Of a stretch of 64,000 nucleotides of DNA, positions 7,976 to 17,796 are shown one piece after another. The notes under the pieces are model-generated. The model ran no database searches and was not told the DNA's origin. It saw only the letters and a program-made list of their open reading frames with translations. Origin of the DNA: Paraburkholderia fungorum (GTDB taxonomy: Bacteria; Pseudomonadota; Gammaproteobacteria; Burkholderiales; Burkholderiaceae); NCBI RefSeq assembly GCF_900099835.1, contig NZ_FNKP01000001.1:3162001-3226000 (forward strand). The letters run 5' to 3'. The position numbers and the translations under genes are program-made. The stretch's first letter is position 1; the number at the start of each line of letters is the position of its first letter.

Positions 7976-9811
7976 TCACAACAATCCAAACACCGCCACC
8001 CCATTGGTCGCGCCCACATAAACCTTTCCTCGCGCGATCATCGGCGTAATGAATTTATTGCCCGCACCCCACTGATCCCGCGTTCCGGCCTGGTTGCTGT
8101 TGTACAACTCGCGTGCGAGATTGCTCGCGTCGTAAGCATGCAAAGCGCCGGTTGTGCCGTTTTCTGCGGCCCACACGATTGCGTTGCTCGCGCCGTTCGC
8201 CGACACCGCCGGCGTCGCACCGGGGTAGGCAAACGTCGTCGGACTTTTCGACGCGGCGGTCGTCGCCAACAGCGCCCCCGTGACCGGCAACGCCTTCAGG
8301 TTGTCGTTCAAGCCACCGTAATACACCACGCCCCCGTAGTAAGCCGGTGATCCCCAGATACCGCCCGCCAGCGTACCGATCAACTCCTGCCAGATATTGT
8401 TGGTGGTCGGATTGAATTTGCCCATCGAATCGCGATCGACAACATAGATCAGGTTGTCTTTACCCGCCGCCACCGCGAGATGTTTTACGACACCGTTCGC
8501 GGTCGTCTGATCCGGCAGCAACATCACGCCACCCGAGCCGAAGTCATTGTCGGCGGCGGCCTCGGCGACGACGTTGTCCATCGCGAAATAATCGGTCACC
8601 TGCAAATTGCTCAATGACAACTTCATCAGCGAGTTGCCGTAGTCGCCATCGACGGGAAATCCTTGCGCATTCAGCGTGGTGCCGAACGTGCCGTTGCCGT
8701 CCACGACGTAGAGCGAGGTGCCATCCGATGCCATCCCCGAGCCCGCCATCCAGACCGATCCCTGGCTGCCGTTCGGCGCCACGTTCAGCACACTGGTCTG
8801 TTTGAGCGTGTCGGCGCTATATCCCATCAGCCAGCCGTTATATGCGCCCGACATACAGTGCGCCGTCCAGCCCATATAAACGGTTCCGCCGACCAGCGTG
8901 AGCGCGGCGCGCACCGAATGCAGCGACGGATTGAACGTGATCACACCGTTGACACTTCCCGCGCCATTGCCGGGGAAAGTGGCCGCGATTTCCGTCGGAC
9001 CGCCAAGCACCTCGGCGCCGGTGGCGAGATCGAGCGCATGGAGTCGGTGGTGGTAGCCGCCGCTAGCGTCCTTCGTCATCGCGACGGCATAGAGCACGCC
9101 ATTCGTGCCGCGATTGCGGTCGATCACCGGCGTCGACGTAATGCCGATTTCGGGCGTGATGTCCTGGCAGCCCCGGTCGTCGCTCGGTGTTTCGCCGCTG
9201 CCGACCAGCGAGACCTTCCATAGCTGCGCGAAGGTGCTGGCGTCGTATGCGTAGACGCTATCGTGCTCGGTGACGACGTAGACCACATCGTGCGACGCAC
9301 CGCCAATCGACAGACTGGTGACGAACAGCGGCTGTCCGTCGACCTTGCCGTCGGCGGCAAGAAACGCGACTTTACCGAAGCTGGCGGAATTGACGTTGGT
9401 AGGAGTCAGTGCTGTCTCGGCGAGCATCTGACCGGTGCGCGCGAGATCGTTGTGATGCATCAGAACATCGGTGGCAAAAACGATCGTTGACGTGGATGAT
9501 CCGCCCGAACCGCCAGCGCTTCCGGAAGAACCGGTGCCAGTGCCGCTGCCCGTGCCGGTAGTCGTCCCGCTACCGCCGCTGCCGGAGCCCGTCGACGAGG
9601 TTCCTGTGCCGCTGGTCGACCCGCCAGTGGGATTGCTGGCTCCGCTGCCACCTCCCGAACCCGACGACGAGCCGGCCGAACCGCCAGAACCCGAGCCGCC
9701 CCCGCCGCCTCCGCACGACACGAACACTGAGACGATCAACGCTATGGACAGCCACGCGCACACCCGCGTCGCCACACTCGGATCAGATGTGCCGGTTCTG
9801 GGTCTCCACAT
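7976..9811 (-). CDS. PQQ-like beta-propeller lipoprotein with Gly/Ser/Thr-rich linker
   Basis: This 611-residue exported protein starts with a hydrophobic signal ending in a lipobox (VFVSC, Cys33). It continues with about 75 residues almost wholly Gly, Ser and Thr, then a repeated beta-propeller of the PQQ enzyme-like type (YVVTEHDSVYAYDASTFAQL, LLPDQTTANG, YDASNLARELYNSN). It should be anchored to a membrane and exposed to the periplasm or surface by the flexible linker. Catalytic PQQ-dehydrogenase residues could not be identified, so a scaffold or binding role is as likely as an enzyme. ATG 9811 is preferred to an upstream start because GAGG precedes it and the signal peptide begins there. 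Confidence 0.75.
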   Translation of the reverse strand: MWRPRTGTSDPSVATRVCAWLSIALIVSVFVSCGGGGGGSGSGGSAGSSSGSGGGSGASNPTGGSTSGTGTSSTGSGSGGSGTTTGTGSGTGTGSSGSAGGSGGSSTSTIVFATDVLMHHNDLARTGQMLAETALTPTNVNSASFGKVAFLAADGKVDGQPLFVTSLSIGGASHDVVYVVTEHDSVYAYDASTFAQLWKVSLVGSGETPSDDRGCQDITPEIGITSTPVIDRNRGTNGVLYAVAMTKDASGGYHHRLHALDLATGAEVLGGPTEIAATFPGNGAGSVNGVITFNPSLHSVRAALTLVGGTVYMGWTAHCMSGAYNGWLMGYSADTLKQTSVLNVAPNGSQGSVWMAGSGMASDGTSLYVVDGNGTFGTTLNAQGFPVDGDYGNSLMKLSLSNLQVTDYFAMDNVVAEAAADNDFGSGGVMLLPDQTTANGVVKHLAVAAGKDNLIYVVDRDSMGKFNPTTNNIWQELIGTLAGGIWGSPAYYGGVVYYGGLNDNLKALPVTGALLATTAASKSPTTFAYPGATPAVSANGASNAIVWAAENGTTGALHAYDASNLARELYNSNQAGTRDQWGAGNKFITPMIARGKVYVGATNGVAVFGLL

Positions 9812-10128
9812 AATCGCCTCGTTTTTTTGCACCGTGCCGGGCGCGCTCCGCGTCGAGTGGCGGAGTAAAAACGTCGCGTGCAGGCAGGGATAAGCTGGAT
9901 GTTGCTGACCGTGCGAGACCGCCGACCAGCGGCGGTCACACACTCCATCCAAACCTACGCCCTTTGCTGACGGCGCTGTCGCCATCCTGTCGCGTGTTTA
10001 CGCCAGAGATGACGGAATCTTTACAGCGCGTTGCCGGGCTTTCGAAACGGCGTACAGCGAAGCGAATATGCAGATCTTTCCGCTGACTAATTGCCAACTA
10101 ATGCCGACAAATGCGGATCAATGCAGAT
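9812..10128. other. 317-bp intergenic region, nothing recognised
   Basis: This stretch holds the promoter side of the beta-propeller lipoprotein gene and the 3' side of the glycine-zipper lipoprotein gene. No open frame with protein character, hairpin terminator or clear sigma-70 promoter was found. Confidence 0.5.
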
Positions 10129-10680
10129 TTAGTACGGATACGGCGCGTACATGACCGGCGGCGGCGGAGCGTAATACGGCTGCGGCGCAACATAGACCGG
10201 CTGCGGCGCGGCGTAGTAACCGCGCGGCTGGATCGTCTCACCCTTCGACGTCATGCATTGTGCGTAAGCGGTGTCGTAGCGGGATTGCAAGCCCGCTGCG
10301 GAATATTGCGCGCTGTTGGCGCCGTTCGAGCCGCCGATCAGCAAGCCGCTGCCTGCGCCGATTGCCGCTCCCGCACCCGCGTTGCCAGCGGCAGCGCCGA
10401 TCAGCGCGCCGATTGCCGCGCCGCCGAGCGTACCGAGTGCCGCGCTGTTGACGCTGTTGGTGGTGGCTGCCTGCGACGCCGTGCCGTTCGGGTCCGTCGA
10501 GCGGTTCGCGTAGTCGCGGCATGCATAGTCGTTCTGCTGGAACTGGCCGAGCGTCTCGCCGCTGTGCGGCAGCGCGACAATGCTCGGACCGCTGGGCGGT
10601 GCCACCGCGCAGCCGCCGAGCGCGAGCGCAACGATGACGGCCGGTATCGCAAGACTGATGGATTTAGTGCTGGAAATCAT
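10129..10680 (-). CDS. Glycine-zipper lipoprotein with Pro/Tyr-rich tail
   Basis: The 183-residue protein has a signal peptide ending in the lipobox ALGGC (Cys24). A glycine-zipper segment follows at about 85-125 (LGGAAIGALIGAAAGNAG), of the YMGG/OmpA-associated type that inserts into or packs on membranes. The C-terminus is rich in Pro, Tyr, Ala and Gln (VYVAPQPYYAPPPPVMY). Outer-membrane or periplasmic location is likely. ATG 10680 was chosen over the upstream TTG at 10710 because the lipoprotein signal starts there; the ribosome site is weak. The function is unknown. It is divergent from a small exported protein. Confidence 0.75.
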   Translation of the reverse strand: MISSTKSISLAIPAVIVALALGGCAVAPPSGPSIVALPHSGETLGQFQQNDYACRDYANRSTDPNGTASQAATTNSVNSAALGTLGGAAIGALIGAAAGNAGAGAAIGAGSGLLIGGSNGANSAQYSAAGLQSRYDTAYAQCMTSKGETIQPRGYYAAPQPVYVAPQPYYAPPPPVMYAPYPY

Positions 10681-11036
10681 ACTGGTGCGCTTCAGAGGAT
10701 CGGAATTCAAACGTTAGGCCAATCGGCCCGGTTCGTGGTTACTGGATCGTTACAGAAAGTTTATTGCTGCATCGCGCACGTGGGCCGCACGAGCCGCGAG
10801 CATACCCGAATCGCCGACGCTCTCGTTTGCGTTATATCGGGTAACGCTTGTAAGTGCGGCGGCAATCAAATTCTGCATCGGGCCGCCTAAACTCGCTGCG
10901 AGCCGGGTGGCAAAAAATGCTGCACGAACCGCTCGCCGCGACGCGCGAAACCCGATTTCGGACAACCCGTGCCATTAGCCGCCCATGCGTGTTGCGCCCC
11001 TCGGCGGCGGCCGTCAACGAAACAAAGGATGACTCA
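10681..11036. other. 356-bp divergent intergenic region
   Basis: This region separates the glycine-zipper lipoprotein gene from a small exported-protein gene and must hold both promoters. I see no strong sigma-70 match, repeat or additional coding frame. Confidence 0.45.
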
Positions 11037-11339
11037 ATGAACCGGCTAGTTTTCGCTGTGCGCGCGGCCTGCGTCGCGTCCTTGTCCTCCTTGATCTGTG
11101 CCTCGCCGGCTTTCGCCCAAGCGGATCAGGCCGTGCAGAGCGACGTGATCCAGCATCCGGCCACGAACTTCTCCAGCACCACCGCCGCCATCTCAGACAA
11201 TTTCCAGTACATCAACCATCCGCCTGCGCCCGCCGTGCCGGCAAGCTCGCCAAAGTCGAACGGCGGAGGCCGGGGGCATCGGCATGGAAAAATGTCGGGG
11301 ACTCAGGATTCGGACGGCACGGCGTCTACGCAACCCTGA
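11037..11339 (+). CDS. Small exported protein of unknown function
   Basis: The 100-residue product has a clear Sec signal peptide with predicted cleavage after ASPAFA (residue 27). The mature part of about 73 residues is polar and probably disordered, with a Pro-rich stretch (HPPAPAVPASS) and a Gly/His/Arg cluster (GGGRGHRHGK). The start is supported by AAGGA eight bases upstream. No family is recognised. The His-rich cluster could bind metal or anions, but this is speculation. Confidence 0.6.
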   Translation: MNRLVFAVRAACVASLSSLICASPAFAQADQAVQSDVIQHPATNFSSTTAAISDNFQYINHPPAPAVPASSPKSNGGGRGHRHGKMSGTQDSDGTASTQP

Positions 11340-11438
11340 ACCGGCCAGACAGTACGCCTGCATGAACGGCCCCAAGCGCAAACAGCCAATCACCACTGCG
11401 GACGAACGGCTCAGTTACCAACTGTGACAAACTTTTGG

Positions 11439-13805
11439 TCAGGTGCAGGTCTGACGACACCACCGCGCCCACACGTCGCGATACACCTTCTCCACATGCG
11501 CAGCAAAGCGCATGCCGTTCATCAACGGCGACGCTTCGAGGCGTGCGCGCAAACCCGCTCGTAGTCCGCTCAATCGAGTTAGATCCCGCGCCAGTCCAAC
11601 TGCGATCTCGACAAACCGTTCATCGCTTTCGGCAACCAGATCCCGCAGTCCCATATTTGCCGATTGGCTCAGCCCGGCGCGCCCGGCCGCCGTTTCGCCT
11701 ACCCGCGTAACGACCGGCACGCCCATCCAGTACGAATCGAGGCTGGTCGTATGGCCGTTGTACGGGAACGTGTCGAGGCCGACATCGATCCGGTGATAGG
11801 TGCGCAGATACTCCGCGCGGCGCTGGAAGGGAGTGAAAGAGATTCGTCCGGCATCGATTCCCACTGCGCCGAGCCGCTCGATCAGACGCACGCGAGCCGG
11901 GCCATCCGGCGCCATCAGCAGCAGTCGCGCGTCCTTCACTTCGCGCATCACACCGCCCCACATCCTGAACGTCGCGTCGCTCAGCTTGCAGGGGTTGTTC
12001 AGACAGCCGAACGTCGGATACCCATTGGTCAGCGCGGGCAACGCGTTGACCGTCGGCGTGTCCGTCAGCGGGTCGTAGCACCAGAACGAATCAGGCAGAC
12101 GGATCGAAGTTTCGCTGTACTGGTCATCCGTTCCGGTGGGATCGAGCCACGGATCGGTCAGCCGGTAATCGATCGAGCGCATGCCGGTCGTTCCAGGATA
12201 GGCCAGCCACGCAATCTGCACCGGCGCGGGTTTGCGCGCGAACAGCAACGGCCGGCCGTCCGCCATATGCATGGTCAGATCGATCAGGATGTCGATGCAG
12301 TCATCGCGGATAACTTGCGCGAGCCGCGCGTCGTCGAGTTCGCGCACATCGCGCCAAACGTCGGCGTGCGACGCGACGCGCTGTGTCAGATCGTCTGGCC
12401 GCGTCACGCTGGCATAACAGTAGATCTCGAATTGCGCGTGATCGTGATGCGACAGCAGCGGCAACGTGAACAGCGTCTGACAATGGTCGCGGAAATCCGG
12501 CGACACGTAGCCGATACGCAAACGCCGCGACGGCGTCGCATCGTTCGCATGCGGTTGATGGGTGTCGAGATGACGCGTCTCATGTTGCTCGGACCAGCGT
12601 AGGCATTCGTCCAGCACGGGCTGCGGATGCTCCGCCTGAAAACTCAGCCCATACGCGAGATTGCTGTGAGCGATCACGTTGTCCGGGTCGCTCGCGAGCG
12701 CTCGCCGGTAGCTGTCGATACCATCGTCGAGCCGCCCTTGGTCCTTCAGCACATTGCCCAGATTGTTATGCGTGACGGAGTGCGTGGGATCGACACTCAA
12801 CGCTTCCCGCAGATGAGCCTCGGCTTCAGCTACACGCCCAAGCGTGCGCTTGAGCGTCGCGGCATTGTTGAGCGCAGCCACGAAGCCGGGACGCAAGCGG
12901 ATCGCCGTATCGAACGCGTGCTCCGCCTCTTCGTGCGCGCCCGATTCCTGATAGACGATGCCCAGATTGTTATGGGCATCCGCGTGCGTGGGTGTTTGCG
13001 CGATCGCCTTTTGATAGTGAAGCGCGGCTTCGCGCCGCCTGCCGAGCGCGTGCAGCGCGTTGGCCAGGTTGTAGGCCGCTTCGGGAACCGCCGGGTCCAA
13101 CTCCAACGCACGAGTGAGCAGTCCGGCAGCCTCTGCGGGGTCGCCCCGCTGCTGAAGCGCGACGCCAAGATTCACCAGCGCGTAAGCCGACGCGGGAGCC
13201 GCACGCACCGCCGCTTCCAGCAATGCAAGCGCTTCCTCCTGACGATCGCCTGATTCGAGCAGCGTACCGAGATTGGTGAGCGCATTGGCGTCGTCGGGAT
13301 GCAATTCAAGCGCACGTCGATACGCAGCTTCAGCGGCCTTCGTGTCGCCCTGCTGACGGTGACAGTTGGCCAGATTGTTGAGCGCATCGGCGTGCGCGGG
13401 TTCGAGTACGAGCGCTGCCGTATAGGCTTCGATGGCGGCAGGATAGTCGGCGCTCGACTGCAGCGCCGACGCCAATGCACACAGCACGTCGGCGGAAGCC
13501 GGGTCGACTGCGAGCGATTGCCGGTACGCGCCGATCGCTTCGTCGAGCCGTTGAGCAGCGGTCAGCACATGGCCGCGAACGAAGTGGTATTTCGCGTTAT
13601 CGGGAACGAGCTTTAACGCCTGGTCGAGCCAGCGGAGCGCGCTGTCGTGGGCACCCGTCTGCATGTCGAGCACGCCGAGACGGAACATCACATTGGCGTC
13701 GCCCGGTTCGATGGCGAGCGCGTTTTCGTACAGTTCGCGCGCTTCGCCGAACGCGCCCGCGAGGTGCCGTGCCATCGCGAGTTCCAGAATCTGATTGCGG
13801 TCCAT
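11439..13805 (-). CDS. TPR-repeat GT41 glycosyltransferase (O-GlcNAc transferase / SPINDLY-like)
   Basis: The 788-residue protein begins with about eleven tetratricopeptide repeats (residues 1-400; for example ALNNLANCHRQQGDTKAAEA). A GT41 catalytic region of about 360 residues follows. Recognisable catalytic-domain motifs are RIGYVSPDFRDH, AYPGTTGM, FGCLNNPCKLS (with the UDP-binding Lys) and DTFPYNGHTTSLDSYWMG followed by VPVVTR. In the family this is a cytosolic nucleotide-sugar transferase acting on protein Ser/Thr, with the TPR superhelix selecting substrates. The sugar donor and targets here are unknown. No glycan-synthesis genes are adjacent. Confidence 0.88.
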   Translation of the reverse strand: MDRNQILELAMARHLAGAFGEARELYENALAIEPGDANVMFRLGVLDMQTGAHDSALRWLDQALKLVPDNAKYHFVRGHVLTAAQRLDEAIGAYRQSLAVDPASADVLCALASALQSSADYPAAIEAYTAALVLEPAHADALNNLANCHRQQGDTKAAEAAYRRALELHPDDANALTNLGTLLESGDRQEEALALLEAAVRAAPASAYALVNLGVALQQRGDPAEAAGLLTRALELDPAVPEAAYNLANALHALGRRREAALHYQKAIAQTPTHADAHNNLGIVYQESGAHEEAEHAFDTAIRLRPGFVAALNNAATLKRTLGRVAEAEAHLREALSVDPTHSVTHNNLGNVLKDQGRLDDGIDSYRRALASDPDNVIAHSNLAYGLSFQAEHPQPVLDECLRWSEQHETRHLDTHQPHANDATPSRRLRIGYVSPDFRDHCQTLFTLPLLSHHDHAQFEIYCYASVTRPDDLTQRVASHADVWRDVRELDDARLAQVIRDDCIDILIDLTMHMADGRPLLFARKPAPVQIAWLAYPGTTGMRSIDYRLTDPWLDPTGTDDQYSETSIRLPDSFWCYDPLTDTPTVNALPALTNGYPTFGCLNNPCKLSDATFRMWGGVMREVKDARLLLMAPDGPARVRLIERLGAVGIDAGRISFTPFQRRAEYLRTYHRIDVGLDTFPYNGHTTSLDSYWMGVPVVTRVGETAAGRAGLSQSANMGLRDLVAESDERFVEIAVGLARDLTRLSGLRAGLRARLEASPLMNGMRFAAHVEKVYRDVWARWCRQTCT

Positions 13806-13888
13806 CGTGTCCCTGACTGTGTTGCTATTAATCGACCAGGCGTCGCGCTACGGTTGACTCATCCAGCCATTATCGCGGACCAGAAAAA

Positions 13889-13918
13889 CAGAAAGCCCTC
13901 ACATGTGAGGGCTTTCTG
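13889..13918 (-). terminator. Rho-independent terminator of sodB
   Basis: This is a perfect 30-bp palindrome (stem CAGAAAGCCCTCACA) about 75 bp past the sodB stop. On the minus strand it is followed by TTTTTC. It also separates sodB from the TPR-GT41 gene. Confidence 0.8.
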
Positions 13919-13993
13919 TCGTACTCCTGCTGTTGCCAGCCGTTGGCGCCTGCGTGAAAGTCAGCCGTCACGCGAGACACGCAACCGTCGATC

Positions 13994-14572
13994 TCACGCG
14001 AAGTTCTTCGACGCGAATTCCCAGTTGACGATGTTCCAGTACGCTTCAACAAACTTCGGACGCGCATTGCGATAGTCGATGTAGTACGCGTGTTCCCACA
14101 CGTCGATCGTCAGCAGTGCCTTTGCGTCGGTGGTCAGCGGCGTAGCAGCGTTGCTCGTCGACACCAGGTCGAGCGAACCGTCAGCCTTCTTCACCAGCCA
14201 TGCCCAGCCCGAGCCGAACGTGCCGACTGCGGTCTTGGCGAATTCTTCCTTGAACTTGTCGAACGAACCCCACTTGGCGTTGATCGCGTCAGCCAGTGCG
14301 CCGGTCGGAGCACCGCCACCTTGCGGCGACAGGCTGTTCCAGAAGAACGTGTGGTTCCACACTTGAGCCGAGTTGTTGAACACGCCACCCGACGACTTCT
14401 TGACGATCTCTTCGAGCGACAGGTTTTCGAACTCCGTGCCCTTGATCAGATTGTTCAGGTTGGTCACATAGGTCTGGTGGTGCTTGCCATAGTGAAACTC
14501 GAGCGTCTCTTCCGACATGTGCGGGACGAGAGCGTTTTTCGCGAACGGCAGCGGCGGGAGCGTATGTTCCAT
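13994..14572 (-). CDS. sodB: Superoxide dismutase [Fe]
   Basis: The 192-residue protein is a cytoplasmic Fe/Mn-family superoxide dismutase. The four metal ligands are present at His27, His74, Asp157 and His161, and the sequence is of the iron type ([20 protein letters not shown]). The start is set by AAGGA upstream of the ATG; an earlier in-frame start adds non-family sequence. A sigma-70 promoter and a strong terminator bracket it, so it is probably a single-gene transcript. Confidence 0.95.
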   Translation of the reverse strand: MEHTLPPLPFAKNALVPHMSEETLEFHYGKHHQTYVTNLNNLIKGTEFENLSLEEIVKKSSGGVFNNSAQVWNHTFFWNSLSPQGGGAPTGALADAINAKWGSFDKFKEEFAKTAVGTFGSGWAWLVKKADGSLDLVSTSNAATPLTTDAKALLTIDVWEHAYYIDYRNARPKFVEAYWNIVNWEFASKNFA

Positions 14573-14635
14573 GGTGCTTTCCTTGTGTCTGTATCTGTTG
14601 TGGGGGAGTTTGCGGATAACGCTTTTGAGCACTCG

Positions 14636-14664
14636 ATTGTAGGCGAGTTGGAATAACCCCGCAA
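14636..14664 (-). promoter_or_regulatory. Putative sigma-70 promoter of sodB
   Basis: On the minus strand TTGCGG (14664-14659) is followed by 17 bases and TACAAT (14641-14636). The predicted leader to the sodB ATG is about 57 nt. Confidence 0.55.
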
Positions 14665-14791
14665 ACCAACGGACTTTATGCCCGGCATCGGTAAACGAGC
14701 CGTGCATGAAGCGTATTCGAGGGTATCCGCACGTCGTGTGCCTGCTTCGTCACGTGTGCGGATCGGGCGTGCTCAGGTCGTTGGCAAAGTG

Positions 14792-16171
14792 TCAGAAACC
14801 ATCGGTAAGACGCGCTTGCACGTCGGCCAGTGCGATGTCGGCCGAGCCCTCGGCGAGATGCACGGTCAGGCGCCGCCCCGGCTTCAACGACGACGGCGCG
14901 CGCACCGCGCGGCCGTTTTGCGCATCGAGCACGGCGGCGTAACCGCGCTCCAGCGTCCGCTGCGGACTCAGCACTTCGAGCCGTGCAGCAAGCGAGTCGA
15001 CACGTGCAAGCTGACGTTCATGCTGGCGTAACAATGCCGCATCGAGACGTTGCGAGAGATTACCCAGTTTCGCCCGATGCGCGGCGAGATCGGGACGCCA
15101 GCGTTGCCAGCGCATCTGCAGCAGCAAAAACCGCGCTCTTGCATCGCGCACGGGACGCGCGCCGGCGGACCCGAGCCGCACGCTCAGTTGCTGCAAATGC
15201 GTGCGTTGTCGCGCGAGACGTTCCGCGGGCGACACGAGCCGGCGCGCAAGCCAGTCGAGTTGCTGCGCGCGCCGCTCCATCATTCGACCGAAACCGCGCG
15301 CAAGCGTGGCGTGCCGCTGATCGAGTTCGCGCAACAGCAGCACGCGTTGCGGGCTGACGAGTTCGGCCGCGCCGGTCGGTGTCGGCGCGCGCACGTCGGC
15401 GGCAAAGTCGGCAATCGTGAAATCGGTTTCGTGACCGACGCCGCTCACTACCGGAATCGCGCTCTCCGCGATCGCACGCGCCAGCACTTCTTCGTTGAAC
15501 GCCCACAGGTCTTCGATCGAGCCACCGCCACGGCACACGATCAGCACGTCGACTTCACGCCGCGCATTGGCTGCGTCGACCATCGCCGCGAGCTTGCCGC
15601 TGACGCCTACGCCCTGCACGGGCGCCGGATAAACGATCACCGGAATATGCGGCGCGCGGCGCGACAGCGTGGTCAGCACGTCGCGCAGCGCGGCGGCCTG
15701 CAGCGACGTGACAATGCCAATCGCTCGCGGATGCGTCGGCAGCGCGCGCTTGCGCTCGGCGGCAAAAAGCCCCTCGGCTTCGAGCTGCGCCTTCAGCCGC
15801 AGGAACGCTTCGTAAAGACGCCCTTGGCCCGTACGGCGTACCGCTTCCACGTTCAGTTGCAATTCGCCGCGCGGCTCGTACATCGTGACCAGCGCGCGCA
15901 CTTCAATGCGGTCGCCTTCGCGCGGCGTGAATTCGGCGTATTGCGCGCGTCCGCGGAACATCACACAGCGCATTTGCGCCTGCGCGTCCTTGATCGAGAA
16001 ATACCAGTGACCGCTCGCGGCGCGCGTGAAATTGGACACTTCGCCCGCCACCCACACGAGCGGAAACGAGCGTTCGAGCATCGAGCCGATTGCGCGGTTG
16101 AGTGCGGAAACGGGAACGACGACTTCACCGCCGGGCGCGGCCGACGAAGCAAAAGGGCTTTCGGGATTCAT
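14792..16171 (-). CDS. xseA: Exodeoxyribonuclease VII large subunit
   Basis: The 459-residue product is the catalytic large subunit of exonuclease VII, which degrades single-stranded DNA in both directions together with XseB (not in this window). An N-terminal OB-fold domain spans about 18-115 ([20 protein letters not shown]). The catalytic domain has the conserved [16 protein letters not shown] and [12 protein letters not shown] motifs, followed by a coiled-coil-rich C-terminal part. The start at 16171 matches the usual XseA N-terminus; upstream in-frame sequence does not. The ribosome site is weak. Confidence 0.94.
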   Translation of the reverse strand: MNPESPFASSAAPGGEVVVPVSALNRAIGSMLERSFPLVWVAGEVSNFTRAASGHWYFSIKDAQAQMRCVMFRGRAQYAEFTPREGDRIEVRALVTMYEPRGELQLNVEAVRRTGQGRLYEAFLRLKAQLEAEGLFAAERKRALPTHPRAIGIVTSLQAAALRDVLTTLSRRAPHIPVIVYPAPVQGVGVSGKLAAMVDAANARREVDVLIVCRGGGSIEDLWAFNEEVLARAIAESAIPVVSGVGHETDFTIADFAADVRAPTPTGAAELVSPQRVLLLRELDQRHATLARGFGRMMERRAQQLDWLARRLVSPAERLARQRTHLQQLSVRLGSAGARPVRDARARFLLLQMRWQRWRPDLAAHRAKLGNLSQRLDAALLRQHERQLARVDSLAARLEVLSPQRTLERGYAAVLDAQNGRAVRAPSSLKPGRRLTVHLAEGSADIALADVQARLTDGF

Positions 16172-16779
16172 GCGAGGGAGTATCTGTGACTGGCCGGACA
16201 GACGATAGACCGAGCGGCCATCCGCGTCCAGCTTGTCCGCTGAATTGTTAAAAGTGTCCACATGGCGGGAGTCGCCAGGCGAAGTCCGCCAAATCGCCCG
16301 CCAGGGCGCATGAATTCGAAGCATCCCATTGATTTATATGGAGTTTATATTCCGCCAATGAGAACCCTTACCGATCCGGAGCGCCCGGAACGGCCCTCTC
16401 GGCCCCTCGAATGGGAGGTTCTCCACAAAGTTATCCACAGGCTGCGGTTAGCGCGGACAGTCCCGAAGCGCCGCGCCTCCTCTGTGCCACGACTTGCCGG
16501 GCTGGACGCCCGCGCGCTAGAGTGGCGGGTTCCACGGCATGCCAGACGCCCGCGAAACCTGCCATTGCGGCACACTGCATGCGAGCGTCGGGCGTCAATA
16601 CCGACGTCCTCGTTCAAGCCCTGGTTGCCTCATTTTTCGCCCTACTTTTCGATTGTCCGGAGAACCGCGTTGATGCAGACCCCGCGTATTGCGCATGGCG
16701 CCTCCACGCCGGCGAGTTGTCCTTCTGTTTCGGCCCGAGTATCGGCCCGAAGTGCGCCGTCTGTTCGCATGGCTCGCCC
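16172..16779. other. 608-bp intergenic region between xseA and lpxK with AT-rich patch and DnaA-box pair
   Basis: No convincing gene is seen; the open frames here have the composition of shadow translation. An AT-rich patch (about 16318-16355) contains ATTTATATGGAGTTTATATT. Two DnaA-box-like nonamers follow at 16419-16439. Related genomes, as I recall, carry exbB and exbD at this place, but no trace of them was found. Confidence 0.5.
16419..16439 (+). promoter_or_regulatory. Pair of DnaA-box-like sites
   Basis: TTATCCACA (16431-16439) is a perfect DnaA box. TTCTCCACA (16419-16427) differs by one base and lies three bases before it in the same orientation. They sit about 340 bp upstream of lpxK. 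A regulatory DnaA site is possible; nothing else here resembles an origin. Confidence 0.4.
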
Positions 16780-17796
16780 ATGAGCGAATTCAACGACCGC
16801 CTCGAAGCGCGCCTCGCGCGTGAATGGCAACAGCGCGGGCCGCTCGCGTGGGCGTTGTCGCCGCTCGCGTGTGTGTTCGGTACGATTGCCGCCGCGCGCC
16901 GCGCCGCGTTTTCGATGGGATGGCTGAAATCGGTGCGCGTTGGCGTGCCGGTGGTGGTGGTCGGCAACGTGACAGTCGGTGGAACCGGCAAGACGCCGAC
17001 CGTGATCGCGCTGGTCGAAGCGTTGCGCGCCGCGGGCTTCACGCCCGGCGTGGTGTCGCGCGGCTACGGCGCGCGCGTGAAGGGGCCGACACCGGTCACG
17101 GCGACGTCGGCGGCGACCGTCGGCGGCGACGAACCCTTGCTGATCGCGCGGCGCACCGGCGCGCCTGTGTGGGTCTGCCCGGACCGCGTGGCCGCTGCAC
17201 AGGCGCTATGCGCCAGGCATCGCGACGTCGACGTGATCGTCAGCGACGACGGCCTGCAACACTACCGCCTCGCGCGCGACGCTGAGCTGGTGGTGTTCGA
17301 TCACCGGCTCGGCGGCAACGGTTTTCTGCTGCCGGCGGGTCCATTGCGCGAGCCGCTGTCGCGCCGCCGCGACGCGACGCTGATCAACGATCCCTACGCG
17401 CGCTCGCTGCCCGCCTGGCCGAATACGTTCGCGCTGCAACTCGCGCCCGCCGAGGCGTGGCATCTGGATAACCCGGCGCTGCGCCGGCCGCTTGCGCAAT
17501 TCAGCGGCGACCGTGTGCTGGCCGCGGCCGGCATTGGCTCGCCGGAGCGCTTTTTCTCGACGCTGCGCGCTGCCGGCCTCACCCCCGCTACGCGCGCGCT
17601 GCCCGACCACTACGCGTTCGAGCGCAATCCTTTCACCGACGTGGACGCCGACGCGATCCTGATAACGGAAAAGGATGCGGTAAAATTAGGGTCCTGGCAC
17701 GATGCGCGCATCTGGGTTGTCCCGGTCGAAGCCGCGCTCGATCATCGCCTCATCGCATTAGTTGTGGAGAAAGTCCGTGGACGCTCGCCTGCTTGA
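16780..17796 (+). CDS. lpxK: Tetraacyldisaccharide 4'-kinase
   Basis: The 338-residue inner-membrane-associated kinase phosphorylates the 4' position of the lipid A disaccharide precursor. A membrane-associated N-terminal helix is followed by the P-loop GGTGKTPTV (about 68-76), [10 protein letters not shown] and DDGLQHYRL, all characteristic of LpxK. ATG 16780 gives the usual length, although no Shine-Dalgarno is visible. The stop overlaps the start of trm112 by 20 bp, so lpxK, trm112 and probably kdsB and adk form one transcription unit linking lipid A and Kdo supply. Confidence 0.93.
   Translation: MSEFNDRLEARLAREWQQRGPLAWALSPLACVFGTIAAARRAAFSMGWLKSVRVGVPVVVVGNVTVGGTGKTPTVIALVEALRAAGFTPGVVSRGYGARVKGPTPVTATSAATVGGDEPLLIARRTGAPVWVCPDRVAAAQALCARHRDVDVIVSDDGLQHYRLARDAELVVFDHRLGGNGFLLPAGPLREPLSRRRDATLINDPYARSLPAWPNTFALQLAPAEAWHLDNPALRRPLAQFSGDRVLAAAGIGSPERFFSTLRAAGLTPATRALPDHYAFERNPFTDVDADAILITEKDAVKLGSWHDARIWVVPVEAALDHRLIALVVEKVRGRSPA

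Noticed and set aside
16419..16439. Chromosomal replication origin
   Set aside because: Only two DnaA-like boxes are present, and no dnaA, dnaN, rpmH, gid or parAB genes are nearby.
16411..16779. N-terminal extension of lpxK, or a separate small gene, in the xseA-lpxK gap
   Set aside because: The translated sequence has no LpxK or ExbB/ExbD character, and the LpxK N-terminus begins at 16780.
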